DNA from: Schizosaccharomyces osmophilus
Taxonomy: Eukaryota; Ascomycota; Schizosaccharomycetes; Schizosaccharomycetales; Schizosaccharomycetaceae
NCBI RefSeq assembly: GCF_027921745.1
Contig: NC_079238.1
Span: 1,550,001-1,614,000 of the forward strand
Direction of reading: 5' to 3'
Length of the DNA: 64,000 bases
The stretch's first letter is position 1. The number at the start of each line of letters is the position of its first letter. The translations under genes were made by a program, and so were the position numbers. The notes below the pieces were generated by a model. That model saw nothing but the letters and a program-made list of their open reading frames with translations, had not been told where the DNA came from and searched no databases. Of the stretch, positions 53,414-64,000 are shown one piece after another.

Positions 53414-56093
53414 ATGGAAATCACGGAAATGCAGGATCCTTTGGGCGCTTCTGCTTATTCCGTTTTTCCAATACCGCTGGACAAACACAATAAGAAGTCG
53501 GTTTTTTATACGAGATTTCTCACACCCCATAAATTTGCTTTATGTTTATTAGTTGAATTTTACGCCCAGCATGCTACTGCTCCGAGTTGTTCAGCTTCAT
53601 TTCTGGATATAATCTTGGAGTACTTTGACGTATGTTTTTATCGACTCATTTCTGTCAAGTATTGTCTTCTAATGATTTCGATTTTTAGTCATCTAATTCG
53701 TTGCCTCAGAGTTTGATTGACCTGTATAATATAACAACTAAACTTCCAAGCACTATAGATAGTTACAGTGTTTACGATTTATTACACGAACGTGTATGTC
53801 TTTACCTCATGTATAGCATTTTTTTGATGCAACTAACAAAGTATCACTCTAGCTATGGTCCTTACACTCATATGAAGATATTCATGAAATCTTCATGTCC
53901 TTGGGAAGTTATATTACAAACTTATACGAGCCTGATGAAGAGCCACCTTCTCACATGTTATTCTCGCCGTCTTCAGTTTTGTCTGTCTTTCTACGAAAAT
54001 GCGTGGTAGAATATGAACAGCTATCTTTCGAACAGGGAGTTGAGTTCTTTAAGTCTTTTCTTGAATACCGCTCCCCATCCATGAATTTTCGTAAAGATGG
54101 AGTGGAATACTGTAAAGTGAACGTACGGCATGAACTATTAGGTCTCGCGAGTAACCAGACTTTACTTCAACTCGCATTCGGGAGTACTCCAGGTTTGGAT
54201 TTCTGTGCAGTCACGAACTTAGCTAATATTGGATAGGTTGTCATGCAACTCAAGATATTGAAAGGCTTATTCAATTACAAATCCAGCACATGCAGCGTAC
54301 GTATTTTATTTATTGGATTTTTATTGACTTGAGAACCTTTCTAATTGTATTTCTTCAGGTTATGGATGTTTTTTACCAGAGGAGATGAAACGTAAACTCC
54401 ACGATATTTTAGAAGCCGAAGGGAACCACTTGAACACAAGCTATCACTTCAGGTATTTCTTTCTTTGTCTTATTTATCTAACTGATTAGGTTCTTAAATG
54501 CTTGGTTCAATGGGGACTATCAACAATCTATAGAGAACCTTTGCAGATACTTTGACCATGTCATGCATTCGAATGAACGAGTCTCCTACCAATACGCTTT
54601 GCTGAATCTTAGTATCTTGCAAGCTGACTTTGGATGTGACAAAGAAGCCCTGCGCGCTATAGAAGATACGATTAATACTGCACGGGAAAGCGGTGATATT
54701 GCTTGTCTAAATTTTGCTTTGGCTTGGATGTATGAATTTAAACGTTCTCAGCTTCCTTCTTCTAAAGACAAAAATCCTGAAGAAGAAAACCATATCCTGG
54801 AGCATCTAGCTATCAATAGTCAAAGTGCTCAAATCCCTGTTTTACAATCCACGGTTCATTTAATGCAAGCCCAACATTTTTTGGATAACGGCAGTAACAT
54901 GGTAGGAGTTTTTTCCAATTTGACAAAATCCTTTGCTTTGCAATGTCACAGCGAATCCTTCCATAGCTTTTCAAGATACATGGATCTTTTACAAGAAACA
55001 TGGTATCGACTAGGCTGTTTCTCATTAAGTTTTAACTATATCAGTCTTTATCAGAATAGCTTTTTCCAGGAAGCTTCTGTGATTGATTTGGTCAAAAGCT
55101 ACATGAATAAAGCCAGAAGACTAGTTGAGAATGGTAATTGGTCGGACGTTTCTGCGACTTTACAAATGGCTAAAATGGAGTCGGAACGTTCTTTTCAGTC
55201 TGTTCACTTTTATGGCCGTGAAAAGTGTTTTCTGTATCTGGATAAAGCAATAAATGAGTAAGGGTCCACGTTTCCTTGAGTTACTAATGATATTTTTACA
55301 GAAAAAACTACAAGACAGCAACGTTTCTTTTAAAAAGCTTGAATGGTTTCCGACATAGTAAGGAATCCCTATTCAACACTCATTATTACAGCCTCAAGCT
55401 TGACATAAGTTTGGGCAACTTCAGCCAGGTATGATGATATGACAGCAATTTGCTAACTGAAACAGTGTATAGATGCGGTTGAGAATCTTTTGGAGGACGA
55501 TACGAACCTTACGGTCGAGTGGAAAGTAAAGCTGATGCTTCTCAAAGTTGATATTTACATTGTATGTACAATAAAAAAGTTGATGACTTCTAACTGCCTC
55601 AGAAAACAAATGTTTTACATCGAGCCATCTTTGAACTCTTGAATGTTATTGAAATTTCCTCATCATCATTCTTGAGGCTCTATCTCTTAGAAGCATTATG
55701 TCTTTTGTGTTTAATCGGAAGTCTGGATTGCATCAAGGCTACTGAGCTTTTGGATTCTTTAATACCCGAGGTAATTGCATCCGGTAATAAGGCATTGGTG
55801 GCATTATCGTTTTATTCATATGCGTCCATTCAGGTCTCCAGTTATGACAAGTTAAAGGCATCAAGAATATTTATTACGAAGTTGTTAGACAATGCATTCG
55901 ATGGTATGAGGCACTTTTTATTTTGTATTTTTCTTTACCACTAACGTTGAAAGGTTACAAAAGCTGCCATATGAAAGATATGCAACAGCAAATAGCGCTT
56001 TTAAAAATCCAATTTCTGAAGCAGATCAAGGATAACCAAGCAAGTCGTTACACCGAACAGTATTATAAAGAACTATTTATGCAAAACGAGTGA
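53414..56093 (+). CDS. apc5: Anaphase-promoting complex subunit Apc5
   Basis: Ten exons (53414..53629, 53689..53793, 53853..54192, 54237..54296, 54359..54452, 54490..55257, 55302..55428, 55466..55561, 55603..55903, 55954..56093) encode 748 aa. Apc5 is a TPR-containing platform subunit of the APC/C ubiquitin ligase, which drives the metaphase-anaphase transition. The family's diagnostic TPR block is present: FLNAWFNGDYQQSIENLCRYFD, YQYALLNLSILQADFGCDKEALRAIEDTINTARESGDIACLNFALAWMYEF. The N-terminus (LTPHKFALCLLVEFY) also fits. One donor is GTTTGG. All nine introns are 37-62 nt with recognisable branch points. The neighbour rpl21 converges, as I recall for S. pombe. Confidence 0.92.
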
Positions 56094-56343
56094 AGATTGG
56101 TTTAGATCATCCAATTGAACAACGGATTACCTTTTCAATCATGATAAGACGAATAATGACTACACGTTCAAGTTTCCAAGGTTTAGTCTTTTACCAACTG
56201 AATGACCTTTACTAAGAAACTATATTTTTAAAATTCTATCACCTCATACACGGTTACTTATAAGCTACTTCTTAAACTACAAATGGACTAATCAATCCAT
56301 CAAAAATAATATAAAATAACTGAAAGGAACAGCAATCTTTGAT

Positions 56344-56826
56344 CTAGATGAAAGTATCATAAGGAGCAGGATGAAGAGTGATGGGCTTGTTTTGTTCAGT
56401 AGCAACAAAGTGGGCCTTGACGGGAGGAGTAGGTTGACGACGGAGTTGGACAGTCTTACCTTCAGTCTTAGCCTCCTTACGCTTTTGCTCGTTGAGCTTG
56501 ACACGGTTCAAGAAATCTTGACGGCACTTGGAGTGCTTAACGTGCTCAATACGGACGTTGACGCGCTTCTCCATGTAACGGTTGCCAACGATCTTGTAGA
56601 TCAAGACACCGACGGAAGATTGAGTAACGTTGTAGACGATACCAGTCTTACCATGGTAGTACTTGTGAGGCATACCCTTTTGGACGGCACCATTAGCCTT
56701 AATGTCGACGATGTCACCAACCTTGTAGGTCTTCAAGTAAGTGGACAAACGAATTTGACCATGCTCTCTGAAGCCACGTTGGAAGGTGTAACGGGTACGA
56801 GCTCTGAGACCGAATGAGTGAGGCAT
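56344..56826 (-). CDS. rpl21: 60S ribosomal protein eL21
   Basis: A single exon of 160 aa. eL21 is a large-subunit protein. The start [58 protein letters not shown] and the tail PYDTFI are diagnostic. Codon use is highly biased. A HomolD-like element lies upstream. S. pombe has two eL21 genes; this matches the one beside apc5. Confidence 0.97.
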   Translation of the reverse strand: MPHSFGLRARTRYTFQRGFREHGQIRLSTYLKTYKVGDIVDIKANGAVQKGMPHKYYHGKTGIVYNVTQSSVGVLIYKIVGNRYMEKRVNVRIEHVKHSKCRQDFLNRVKLNEQKRKEAKTEGKTVQLRRQPTPPVKAHFVATEQNKPITLHPAPYDTFI

Positions 56827-57288
56827 TGCTGTTCCTGGTTAAGCGCAGGATGTCTGTACAATTTCTCTTTGTGGTGTAGAAACCGCCGTGACTGCTTTTT
56901 GGAGTTCGTTATACTACACTATATCATTTAACATCCGCGCTGTAACGATATGACAGATTTCATTCAAGCCAAGATTAATGTCAGAAAGAATGGTTTAATG
57001 CCGTTTGTATGAGTATATTTCTAGTAATTTTCAATCCTACAATACTGAATATTATGCGTCTTGTTTATGAAACAACCAGCTTAGCAACCGTTGAATTTAT
57101 TGATCACCCATCAGAAACACATCCAAAGGTGGGAAAACGAAAATGTATACTAAATTCCCTGAACGACAAAATCATAATGTTGCAGATCAGCTTAAAAAAA
57201 GGAAAATAATTAACTCATAGCAATACACCCAAGAAATTTAACACGTAGGCTTCTATAGCTGTACTGACGAATTGACTACTAACCGTAT
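56827..57288. other. Intergenic, rpl21 promoter and rps4 3' region
   Basis: A 462-bp gap with the rpl21 promoter on the left. A 66-codon plus-strand frame inside it shows no family resemblance. Confidence 0.45.
56887..56894 (-). promoter_or_regulatory. HomolD-like box of rpl21
   Basis: On the minus strand this reads CAGTCACG, one base off CAGTCACA, about 61 bp before the ATG. The AAAAAGCAGTCACG context is the same as at rps4. Confidence 0.65.
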
Positions 57289-58077
57289 TTAAGCAAGTCC
57301 TTTGAGAGCACGTCTGCGGTCACGCTCTTCAGTAATGCTGAGCTTGACACCCTTGCCCTTAGGCAAAGAGATCCAGCTCTTGTTGGTCTCACCAATAACG
57401 AAGACGTTGGAGAGACGAGTAGCGAACTCACGGTCCAAAGCATCCTTAACGTGGATGATTTCAAAGGAACCAAGGTGGTGTTCACGGTGAATGATGGTAC
57501 CAACACGGCCCATGTTACGGCCACCGGTGACCATGACTTGGGCAGAAGTATCAAACTTGATGAATCCTTCAATCTTGTTGGTTTCCAAGTTAAGCTTGAC
57601 GGTATCGTTGACCTTGATCAAAGGATCAGGGTAGCGAATGGTACGGCCGTCATGAGTGACGATGAAAGGAATACCCTTGGCACCCAATTGGACACGCTTA
57701 ACCTTGCAAAGCTTGTACTTGGCTTCTTCAGCAGTGATGCGGTGAACAGTGAAACGTCCCTTAATATCATAAACAAGACGGAAGTGTTCACCAGTCTTCT
57801 CAATGCTAATAACATCCATGAAACCAGTAGGGAAAGTGTTGTCAGTACGAACCTTTCCGTCGACCTTGATCAAACGTTGCATGAGAATAGCTCTAACCTC
57901 ACGACCGTTCAAAGCATACTTAAGACGGTTGCGCAAGAAGACGATCAAGGGAAGGCACTCACGAGCCTTATGAGGACCAGCAGAAGGCTTGGGAGCGTAA
58001 GTACCAGAGAGCTTGTCTAAAAGCCAGTGGTGAGGGGCGGCGACACGCTTTAAATGCTTTTTGGGTCCGCGAACCAT
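57289..58077 (-). CDS. rps4: 40S ribosomal protein eS4
   Basis: A single exon of 262 aa. eS4 is a small-subunit protein. [23 protein letters not shown], the S4-like RNA-binding part ([22 protein letters not shown]), KVDGKVRTD and the KOW-like [23 protein letters not shown] are diagnostic. Length and strong codon bias are typical. S. pombe has several eS4 paralogs; this one is in the apc5-rpl21 neighbourhood. Confidence 0.97.
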   Translation of the reverse strand: MVRGPKKHLKRVAAPHHWLLDKLSGTYAPKPSAGPHKARECLPLIVFLRNRLKYALNGREVRAILMQRLIKVDGKVRTDNTFPTGFMDVISIEKTGEHFRLVYDIKGRFTVHRITAEEAKYKLCKVKRVQLGAKGIPFIVTHDGRTIRYPDPLIKVNDTVKLNLETNKIEGFIKFDTSAQVMVTGGRNMGRVGTIIHREHHLGSFEIIHVKDALDREFATRLSNVFVIGETNKSWISLPKGKGVKLSITEERDRRRALKGLA

Positions 58078-58586
58078 TGTCTATCGTCGTGGTTAAAACT
58101 CGCTTTTCGCCTAAACGGTTTCGCAGGAGCAAGTGTGTGACTGCTTTTTTCGACAACAAACCTTTTTCCATTAATTACCTGTAAATAGCAACCATAATAT
58201 ATCTTTATTGTTTTTATAGTATACTAAACGGTTATTATTTCAATGATTTTCAATAAATATGTTTTAATGGATGTCTGTTTTGTTGAAGTGATTTCAACGT
58301 GATGTATTAAAGGTAGTCAGTTGAACAAGAATTTTGCTACTCTAGTACCAATGGAATATGTTTCCTTCTTTTTCACTTGCTTTTTCTTTATAAATTAGAA
58401 TTTTATCATTTTACTCCTTCAGGAAATTGCACGCACTTTTGCGAGCTCTTTGTTCCTCACTACTTCAGGTGCGAAACAAGAATATCATCTCAGTTTTACA
58501 GCATAATTCATATCTTAATTATATATAGGTATATATTCGTTCTCGAATTTAGCAGCATCGGTGCTCAGTTGGTACTAATTTACAAC
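58078..58586. promoter_or_regulatory. Divergent promoter region of rps4 and the hydrolase gene
   Basis: A 509-bp gap with the rps4 HomolD box at its left end. An open frame extends upstream from the hydrolase ATG to about 58377 but lacks an ATG and looks non-coding. Confidence 0.5.
58136..58143 (-). promoter_or_regulatory. HomolD box of rps4
   Basis: CAGTCACA on the minus strand, 59 bp before the rps4 ATG, preceded by AAAAAAG. This is the core promoter element of fission-yeast ribosomal protein genes. Confidence 0.8.
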
Positions 58587-59231
58587 ATGGATAGTGTAAC
58601 TATCAAGGATGAGACGATTGCATATAAACATTATCCTAATGATAATTCAAAGATTGCGATTTTAGCACATCCATATGCATATTTAGGTGGATCTGTAGAT
58701 GATGCTTGTATTGTTATCATGGCCGAAAGGCTTCAAGAAAAAGGCTACAGTGTTTACGTTTTAGATTTTAGCAGCCTGCCTTCCTCCTGGTTTAGTGGTA
58801 AAAGAGATGCAAGGTTGTTCTCTGTATTTACGCACCATATAGTTGAAACTCATTCACCAAGCCACGTCCTCATCGGCGGTTACTCTTATGGTGGAAGAAT
58901 TGCAATGCATCCTTCAATCCGGCAAGGATTGGATTTCGATTCTATGAATATAAGTTTTATATTCTTAGCTCCCTATCTTGGCCTAGGGAGTGGGCTTTTG
59001 ACGGGTTATTGGAATGTAAAAGCAGAAGGATTTCCTCAAAAAGCATCTATTCTTTATATTGTTCCGACGAATGATGAGTTTACCGGTTTAAATACTTTTC
59101 AGTCGTTTTTTTCTAAATTGAAAAATCAATGCTCATTGTCAACGATGGTTGAATTGCATGAATGCTCCCATTTCTTGAATTTTAAAAAGCAAAAAGAACT
59201 TTCTAAAATTCTTGATGAATGGATAGAATGA
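58587..59231 (+). CDS. Small alpha/beta hydrolase of unknown substrate
   Basis: A single exon of 214 aa. The fold is that of a compact alpha/beta hydrolase: LAHPYAYLGGSVDDACI (oxyanion strand and loop), GYSVYVLDFSS, the nucleophile elbow in GGYSYGGR (Ser about residue 98) and a C-terminal HECSHFLNF that could supply the catalytic His. An acidic residue is available in the TNDEF stretch. The ATG at 58587 is the first in frame. S. pombe has, as I recall, an uncharacterised hydrolase beside its rps4 gene here. The substrate is unknown. Confidence 0.75.
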   Translation: MDSVTIKDETIAYKHYPNDNSKIAILAHPYAYLGGSVDDACIVIMAERLQEKGYSVYVLDFSSLPSSWFSGKRDARLFSVFTHHIVETHSPSHVLIGGYSYGGRIAMHPSIRQGLDFDSMNISFIFLAPYLGLGSGLLTGYWNVKAEGFPQKASILYIVPTNDEFTGLNTFQSFFSKLKNQCSLSTMVELHECSHFLNFKKQKELSKILDEWIE

Positions 59232-59520
59232 ATGTTATCTTATAAAAGAAGTATGTGAATTCTCAGGTTCATTAAAACTACTTTGACCGATATAAAAAAA
59301 GCCAAATCTGTAAGAATGCTTCTAAATCTTTATTACTTTAACATATTTTTTCTTTTTAACTAAATATCTTTCATTCTTTTATTCACGAAGTTTGTGAAGG
59401 CGCATTTGTCCTCCCATGGTAAATATATGTTTGTTTACATTTATGGGTTTCAGGATATAGCGCATCTCCAAAAGAAAAAATAACTGGAAACTCCCACACA
59501 GCAAATCTGAAAAAGAAGAA

Positions 59521-61448
59521 ATGATATTCTCTAGTTTGTCTTTTCTTTTTGGTTTCCTTGTACTTGCCTTTGCTTTAGCTGAGTCACTAGTTTCAAATGG
59601 GGATATTTACCTTGGTACTCACAATGCATCCTCCATTCTAGAAACCCAAGAAATCTGGTTTGTGACTTTTACTAAAAGTGGAGAGGCTTTCAAAGACTTT
59701 AATGATATCTGGGAAGCTTCCTCTAGCGCATATCCAAATCTTCATCATGCCAAAGTGTTTTGTGATTTGGAATCCGGTACGGACAACACAATTGGTTATT
59801 TAGACTAACAAAAACAGAATTTTGCAAAAGTCAAGGCGTACTTGAGTATCCTCAGATTGCTGTTTTACGCAACGGAGCCTGGATGAGAAATGTTTTGGAC
59901 GACAGTCATCATTCGGTTGATTCGGCGTTGGAGTTTGTCGAAGCCCATTTAACTTACTGTCAATTGGAGTCCTTAAAGACCGGTTCCAACTGCCTAACGG
60001 AGGAAAATTATGATGAGCACTTGGATTCCCGGGAAGCAGTTTTTGGACTAGAGGAAGACGAATCCTGGAAAAGAGTCAACTCTTTAAGAAAAGCCGTGAA
60101 TCTAGTATTTCGAGATTTTCTTGAAGATTCTGAAAATATCCTTTCCGATAGAGCCTTTGTTATGTTTTATTCCACTACCAAATGTCCAGATTGCTTTCAG
60201 TGGGAGCCTATCTGGTTAAGCATTACCCGGGATGTAGCTGATGAATTGACTATGGGATACGTCAACTGTGATAGTGAAGAAGACCTATGTGCTTATTACC
60301 ATGTGGATAAATATCCCACATTTATAGCTTTTCAAAAGCTGGATGCTATTAAATATGAAGGTCCGCTAAATTATCGAGAGTTATCACGTTACGCCAATCA
60401 GTTGGCAACTTACCAAACGTTACACGTCCAGCCGGAAGAAATTGAATCCATAGAACACACACATACAACGTTCTTCATCTTCTTCCACGACTACGCTCTT
60501 ACGTTAGAGGATGTACAGTCTCTTAAGCGTATGGAACTGTATCTTGCTGGCAATGCTCCTTTGTTTCAATCTGATTCCGCTGCTTTGGCCGAAAGATATG
60601 GAGTTCATGCCTTGCCGGCATTCGTTTCAGTGAGAAATGGTGAGCCTTTTCTTTACCAAGCGAATACACCACGTCAATTTCGCTCTCACGAAAGGATTCG
60701 TAATTGGATTCGCCAAGCATCGCTTCCATTAGCCTCAGAACTATCACCGGTCAATTGCCATAAAATGGTGGATCGAAAACTGAGCGTTATAGCACTGCTT
60801 AATCCAGAATCCGAAAGCTATTTAGGAGATCGAGCCAGTCTGTTAAACTTTGGAAAACATTGGTTCCAGTTTCAAAAGAGACGGGAACGCAATTTTATCT
60901 CACACCAGCGAGTGAAAAAGTACACAGCCTTGACAAAGGCTAAAAAATCAAAAAATCAAAAAAAAATCGAACGGATCAAGTACTCGACTATAGAACATCC
61001 AATTTTCACCGAGTCAGTATCCTTTCTATGGACTGATTCCACTGTTTGGCAAACTTGGTTACTCACAAATCTAGGCTATTCAGAAACGTTAACTAGCGAA
61101 GTCACTGTGTTTATCGTGGATAATGAACGTGAGATCTTCTACACCCAAGGACACGACGGTAAACCTTTGAAGTTGGACGAACCATCTTTGTTTTCCACTT
61201 TGAGAGCGATTCTTGACAACTCGAAATCAATTCCTCACCAAGAAATGGGTAAAGCAACTATGTGTGGCGGTGAGATATATCACAAAAGTGCATACTTCAA
61301 ACCAATTATCTATTGTTTATTTTTGTTTTTATCATGTATCATGATTATTGTACTCATACATAAGCGAAGACGAGCACAACCTTCTCGTATGCAACCCATT
61401 CTTGGTTTTATGGACTTTCATCCTTTAGTTACTGTTAAAGCAGACTAA
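59521..61448 (+). CDS. ER membrane thioredoxin-like protein (Eps1-like disulfide isomerase)
   Basis: Two exons, 59521..59776 and 59818..61448, encode 628 aa. It has a signal peptide (FLFGFLVLAFALAESLV). A first thioredoxin-like domain lacks a CxxC (FVTFTKSGEAF). A second one has the active site CPDC at residues 208-211 (VMFYSTTKCPDCFQWEPIW, then YVNCDSEEDLCAYYHVDKYPTFIAF). A third degenerate domain follows, then one transmembrane helix (IYCLFLFLSCIMIIVLIH) with a short basic cytosolic tail. This is the layout of yeast Eps1, a membrane-bound PDI acting in ER quality control. The intron is needed to join LESE to FCKSQGVLEYPQIAVLRNG. Orthology is inferred. Confidence 0.82.
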
Positions 61449-62455
61449 TTATAAATAAATTAATAGCAAACATTTCAAGATCACTACACCTCATTGTCAA
61501 TCGTTCTCTTTACAAGCCTCTACTCAAACAGCGCACATGTATCTTCAAAGTTATTCATAAACAGTTTTCCTTTCAAGGAATATATTTTCTATCTAACATT
61601 TATATACGATTCTTTGAAATGTCAACTGTATGGTTTTACCCAACTGCAAGGATCCAGGGACCATGTAGCGAAAGATTTAGGAATATACAGTTGTCAAAGG
61701 ATCAACCATGCAATACCCAAAGGTATTGCACAGGATCACTCCGATCAATTTCAAATCTGTTGGCTAGGCTACGCGGCATCATGAATCCAATTTTCGTAGA
61801 AAGACGTCAACTCTCAACCTGCAAGACAAATCTTGCAAGGACAATCCACGCCCTACACGTACTCTTGTCAACCTCTACACGCCAACCGCGTTGCACGCAA
61901 GTTCTCCGAAGAAAACTGAACAATGCAACTTCAGATTTGTTTGTGTTATGGTAAAAGTTTCACCCGACCTTATATAGTCAAGCTTACAAACAGAACCCTA
62001 ACCCCACTCGTGACTGCCAGTCACCATAGAAACGTACCGATTTATAGAGGAGACGTAAGATAATATTATTATGAATATCGTATAAACGACTAGAATGGTT
62101 GGTTGGAATTCTTAAGAAGATGGGGTATGAGCATGAATATATAAGCATATGCGCGTAAAGGTAAAAAGGTATAGGTATGATTATATGAAAGCATACACAT
62201 GCTAGTAAAGAAACAAGTCATTTAACTTTGAAGGTTAGAAGAAATCACAATAAAAGATGATTGCAAAGTCTATGAAACATTTCCAGTTTGTACGTTTCTG
62301 ATCTGTAGCAAGACCTTCGCTGGGCCGTTTCCTAGTTCAGCTTTTCGTTATTTCATAGAGCAGATTTGGAATTCCACTCCTTGTCTGGTAAAACAGGATT
62401 CAAAGACTATTTCTAGAAAAGAAGCCCAAACTTCCACTTCATTTCCCTCTCGCTC
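61449..62455. other. 1.0-kb intergenic region with a GC-richer, hairpin-containing segment
   Basis: No supported protein gene. A segment at about 61640-61950 is less AT-rich than its surroundings, stays open for 111 codons (61619-61954) and contains TGCAAGA-CAAA-TCTTGCA (61820-61837). The remainder is AT-rich and includes the promoter of the mannosyltransferase gene. Confidence 0.4.
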
Positions 62456-63670
62456 ATGAAATTGGTTCTTATTTGTTTACTTTTAAGTATTGCAATTCCA
62501 TTCCTCGTTCAGCGCTTCCAGTCTGGTGTGATTCCTTTAAAAAATGTTTTAAGCGTCAAGGGTCTACCCCAAAAAACATCGCTGAATGCTTCTTTTTTGA
62601 TATTTGCAGAGTAAGAGACTATTTCAAAGTTCCATTTTTAGGGCTGTTTCACAAACTGCGGAACAATCGCTTATTATTGTTATTTTAGAGATGGAGATTT
62701 GCTTGACGTTTTACAGACGATTCGAACTGTAGAAGATCGATGGAATAAGCGATTTCATTATCCTTGGACATTCTTCAGTACAAAAAAAATCTCCTCATTT
62801 TTTATGGAAACTACGAGTTCTGTAGCATCCGGAAATTGTGAATACGGTAAGGACATTCAAGAGACATGAAGAAAATTAACAAGGCCTAGTTCAATGGGAC
62901 TCAACAGAATACTATGGGACAGGCTTAAAAGATACTATGTACTACTTGGAGCAATCAGAAAAGCTTTCAAGTGAGGGAGTCAAATACAGTAGATCGGGAT
63001 CCTTTCATCGATACCAAGAATGGATTTTGCATTCCCTGTTATACCATCCACAGCTTCGTTTTGAATATGTCTGGCGACTTGAACCTGGTCTTCGCTTCAA
63101 TTGCGAAGAAGAGTCGTATGTGAGATACAATAAGCAGGATTGACTCGTTTTAACGCTGTTTTAGAGATTATTTTGACGAAATGAGAAAACAAAATGCAAC
63201 ACTAGGATTCACCAACCATGTTTGCGAAACTAGGCGTTCAGGAATCCTCGAACTAGAACAAGCCTTGAACAAGTATGAGCAGGAAGGTATGCCGGATCAA
63301 CCTCGCATAGCATGGGAGTATTCCACAGAGGATATATATTGCAAATTCTGGCCGTACGACGAAATAATTGCTTTACGAAAATTTCGAGAGAATTCTTCCT
63401 TTGTTCAGCTGACACAACACTTGCTCAACGAAGGGGGTATTTATTACTATCGATGGAGTATGTATCTCAACTTTCTCTTTTTACTCACGTTTGCAACTTT
63501 TGAAAATAACTAACAATGAAATAGCTGAATCTGATATACTCTCTTTAGTGTTGAAAGTATACAACTCCTCAACTCTCCCTTTGGATACAGCGGGATACAT
63601 GTTTCGACCAGATATAAATCATTGCCCGGATATGGAGAGTGGAAGATGTGCTTGCTATGTAGACGATTAA
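62456..63670 (+). CDS. KTR/MNT-family alpha-1,2-mannosyltransferase (GT15), Omh-type
   Basis: Five exons (62456..62610, 62689..62846, 62890..63115, 63165..63457, 63525..63670) encode 325 aa. GT15 enzymes are type II Golgi membrane proteins that extend O- or N-linked mannose. A short cytosolic end and signal anchor (LVLICLLLSIAIPFLV) precede the catalytic domain: DGDLLDVLQTIRTVEDRWNKRFHYPWTFF, SFHRYQEWILHSLLYHPQLRFEYVWRLEPGLRFNC, the family's GFTNHVCETRRSG, and TAGYMFRPDINHCPD near the end. The acidic pair usual for metal binding (EP) is present. S. pombe omh6 is the likely counterpart by position, but I leave the symbol open. It is somewhat short for the family. Confidence 0.85.
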
Positions 63671-63808
63671 TCTCGATAAAGAACGGTGATTTTCTAAAAT
63701 GGCCTCTACTCCTTTATCTTGGATAAACAAGCACATCAAATCGAGGGAACCATGCAACCAATCTATCCTTACCTGTACCAATAAAAAAAAAAAGACAATA
63801 GACGTTCA

Positions 63809-64000
63809 TTAATTTTCATCATTTTGACGAGGCTTCATCGGTCCATCTGTAACTTTGTAATATACCACTGTAGAATCCGAACAAACTATACCCAAATATA
63901 TGTAAGATTCTCTTCCTGACAGGCCGCGTTCGTCCTGCACGAGCAAAAGATTTTGTGTTTTCATAGAATCAAAGATTGCACTAAGCGTTTTAATGGAAAT
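63809..64000 (-). CDS. sen15: tRNA-splicing endonuclease subunit Sen15, 3' part (runs off the right edge)
   Basis: The last 63 codons and stop are visible on the minus strand. The stretch LLLVQDERGLSGRESYIYLGIVCSDSTVVYYKVTDGPMKP matches the conserved C-terminus of Sen15/TSEN15, notably DSTVVYYK-TDG. Sen15 is a structural subunit of the four-protein complex that cuts introns from pre-tRNAs. The 5' part lies beyond the window. Confidence 0.8.
   Translation of the reverse strand: MSIKTLSAIFDSMKTQNLLLVQDERGLSGRESYIYLGIVCSDSTVVYYKVTDGPMKPRQNDEN

Noticed and set aside
57451-58020. 189-codon plus-strand open frame over rps4
   Set aside because: It is antisense to the highly codon-biased eS4 gene, which commonly gives long mirror frames.
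61986-62000. ACCCTAACCCC, telomere-like
   Set aside because: Fission-yeast telomeres do not use TTAGGG, and the motif is single.
1-64000. LTR retrotransposons, solo LTRs, DNA transposons, CRISPR arrays
   Set aside because: I saw no reverse transcriptase, integrase or transposase motifs, no long terminal or inverted repeats, and no regularly spaced repeats.
1-64000. tRNA genes
   Set aside because: I looked on both strands for the GGTTCGAATCC-type T-arm with a matching D-arm; the few similar words lie in coding sequence or lack a partner arm.

Overview
The window is fission-yeast (Schizosaccharomyces) nuclear DNA, but not S. pombe itself. It is AT-rich and gene-dense. Genes carry many short introns (about 40-110 nt) with GTATGT/GTAAGT donors and CTAAC/CTAAT branch points just before the acceptor. 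There are dispersed 119-nt 5S rRNA genes, the aconitase-bL21m gene fusion known from S. pombe, and ribosomal-protein promoters with HomolD boxes. The divergence from S. pombe and the link between 5S genes and a wtf-like gene point to the octosporus/cryophilus/osmophilus group. That placement is an inference.

Layout. (1) 1-22.2 kb: pof10 (5' part), rio2, mlh1, syo1, rsc9, pop4, sld5, nhm1, a calnexin-like gene, an unknown probably mitochondrial gene, PP2A methylesterase, whi2 and aco2-bL21m. From memory, this matches one S. pombe chromosome II neighbourhood. (2) 22.6-24.5 kb: 5S copy 1 and a small two-exon membrane protein with a PPxY motif. (3) 25.1-41.8 kb: ade6, vtc4, rpl34, phb2, rqc2/tae2, hst2 and gdh2, matching an S. 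pombe chromosome III block. (4) 41.8-53.4 kb: a looser region with 5S copy 2, hsp16, a secreted PhiA-like cell-wall protein, a zinc-independent MDR reductase, 5S copy 3, a candidate wtf-family gene, and 2.3 kb without a gene that holds a diverged tandem repeat. (5) 53.4-64 kb: apc5, rpl21, rps4, an alpha/beta hydrolase, an Eps1-like ER thioredoxin protein, a KTR-family mannosyltransferase and the 3' end of sen15, matching an S. pombe chromosome I block.

Most genes are ordinary housekeeping functions: ribosome biogenesis and import (rio2, syo1, three ribosomal proteins), mismatch repair, chromatin remodelling, GINS, RNase P, mRNA cap scavenging, purine synthesis, polyphosphate synthesis, ribosome quality control, the anaphase-promoting complex, and ER folding and glycosylation. 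The striking features lie between the blocks. The three 5S genes sit at or near places where apparent synteny with different S. pombe chromosomes changes. Two of them lie next to lineage-restricted membrane-protein genes, one of which has wtf (meiotic driver) hallmarks.

Exon boundaries were deduced by hand from reading frame, splice consensus and recalled family conservation. Every multi-exon model given here sums to a whole number of codons. Synteny statements rest on memory of the S. pombe gene order and were not checked against a database.
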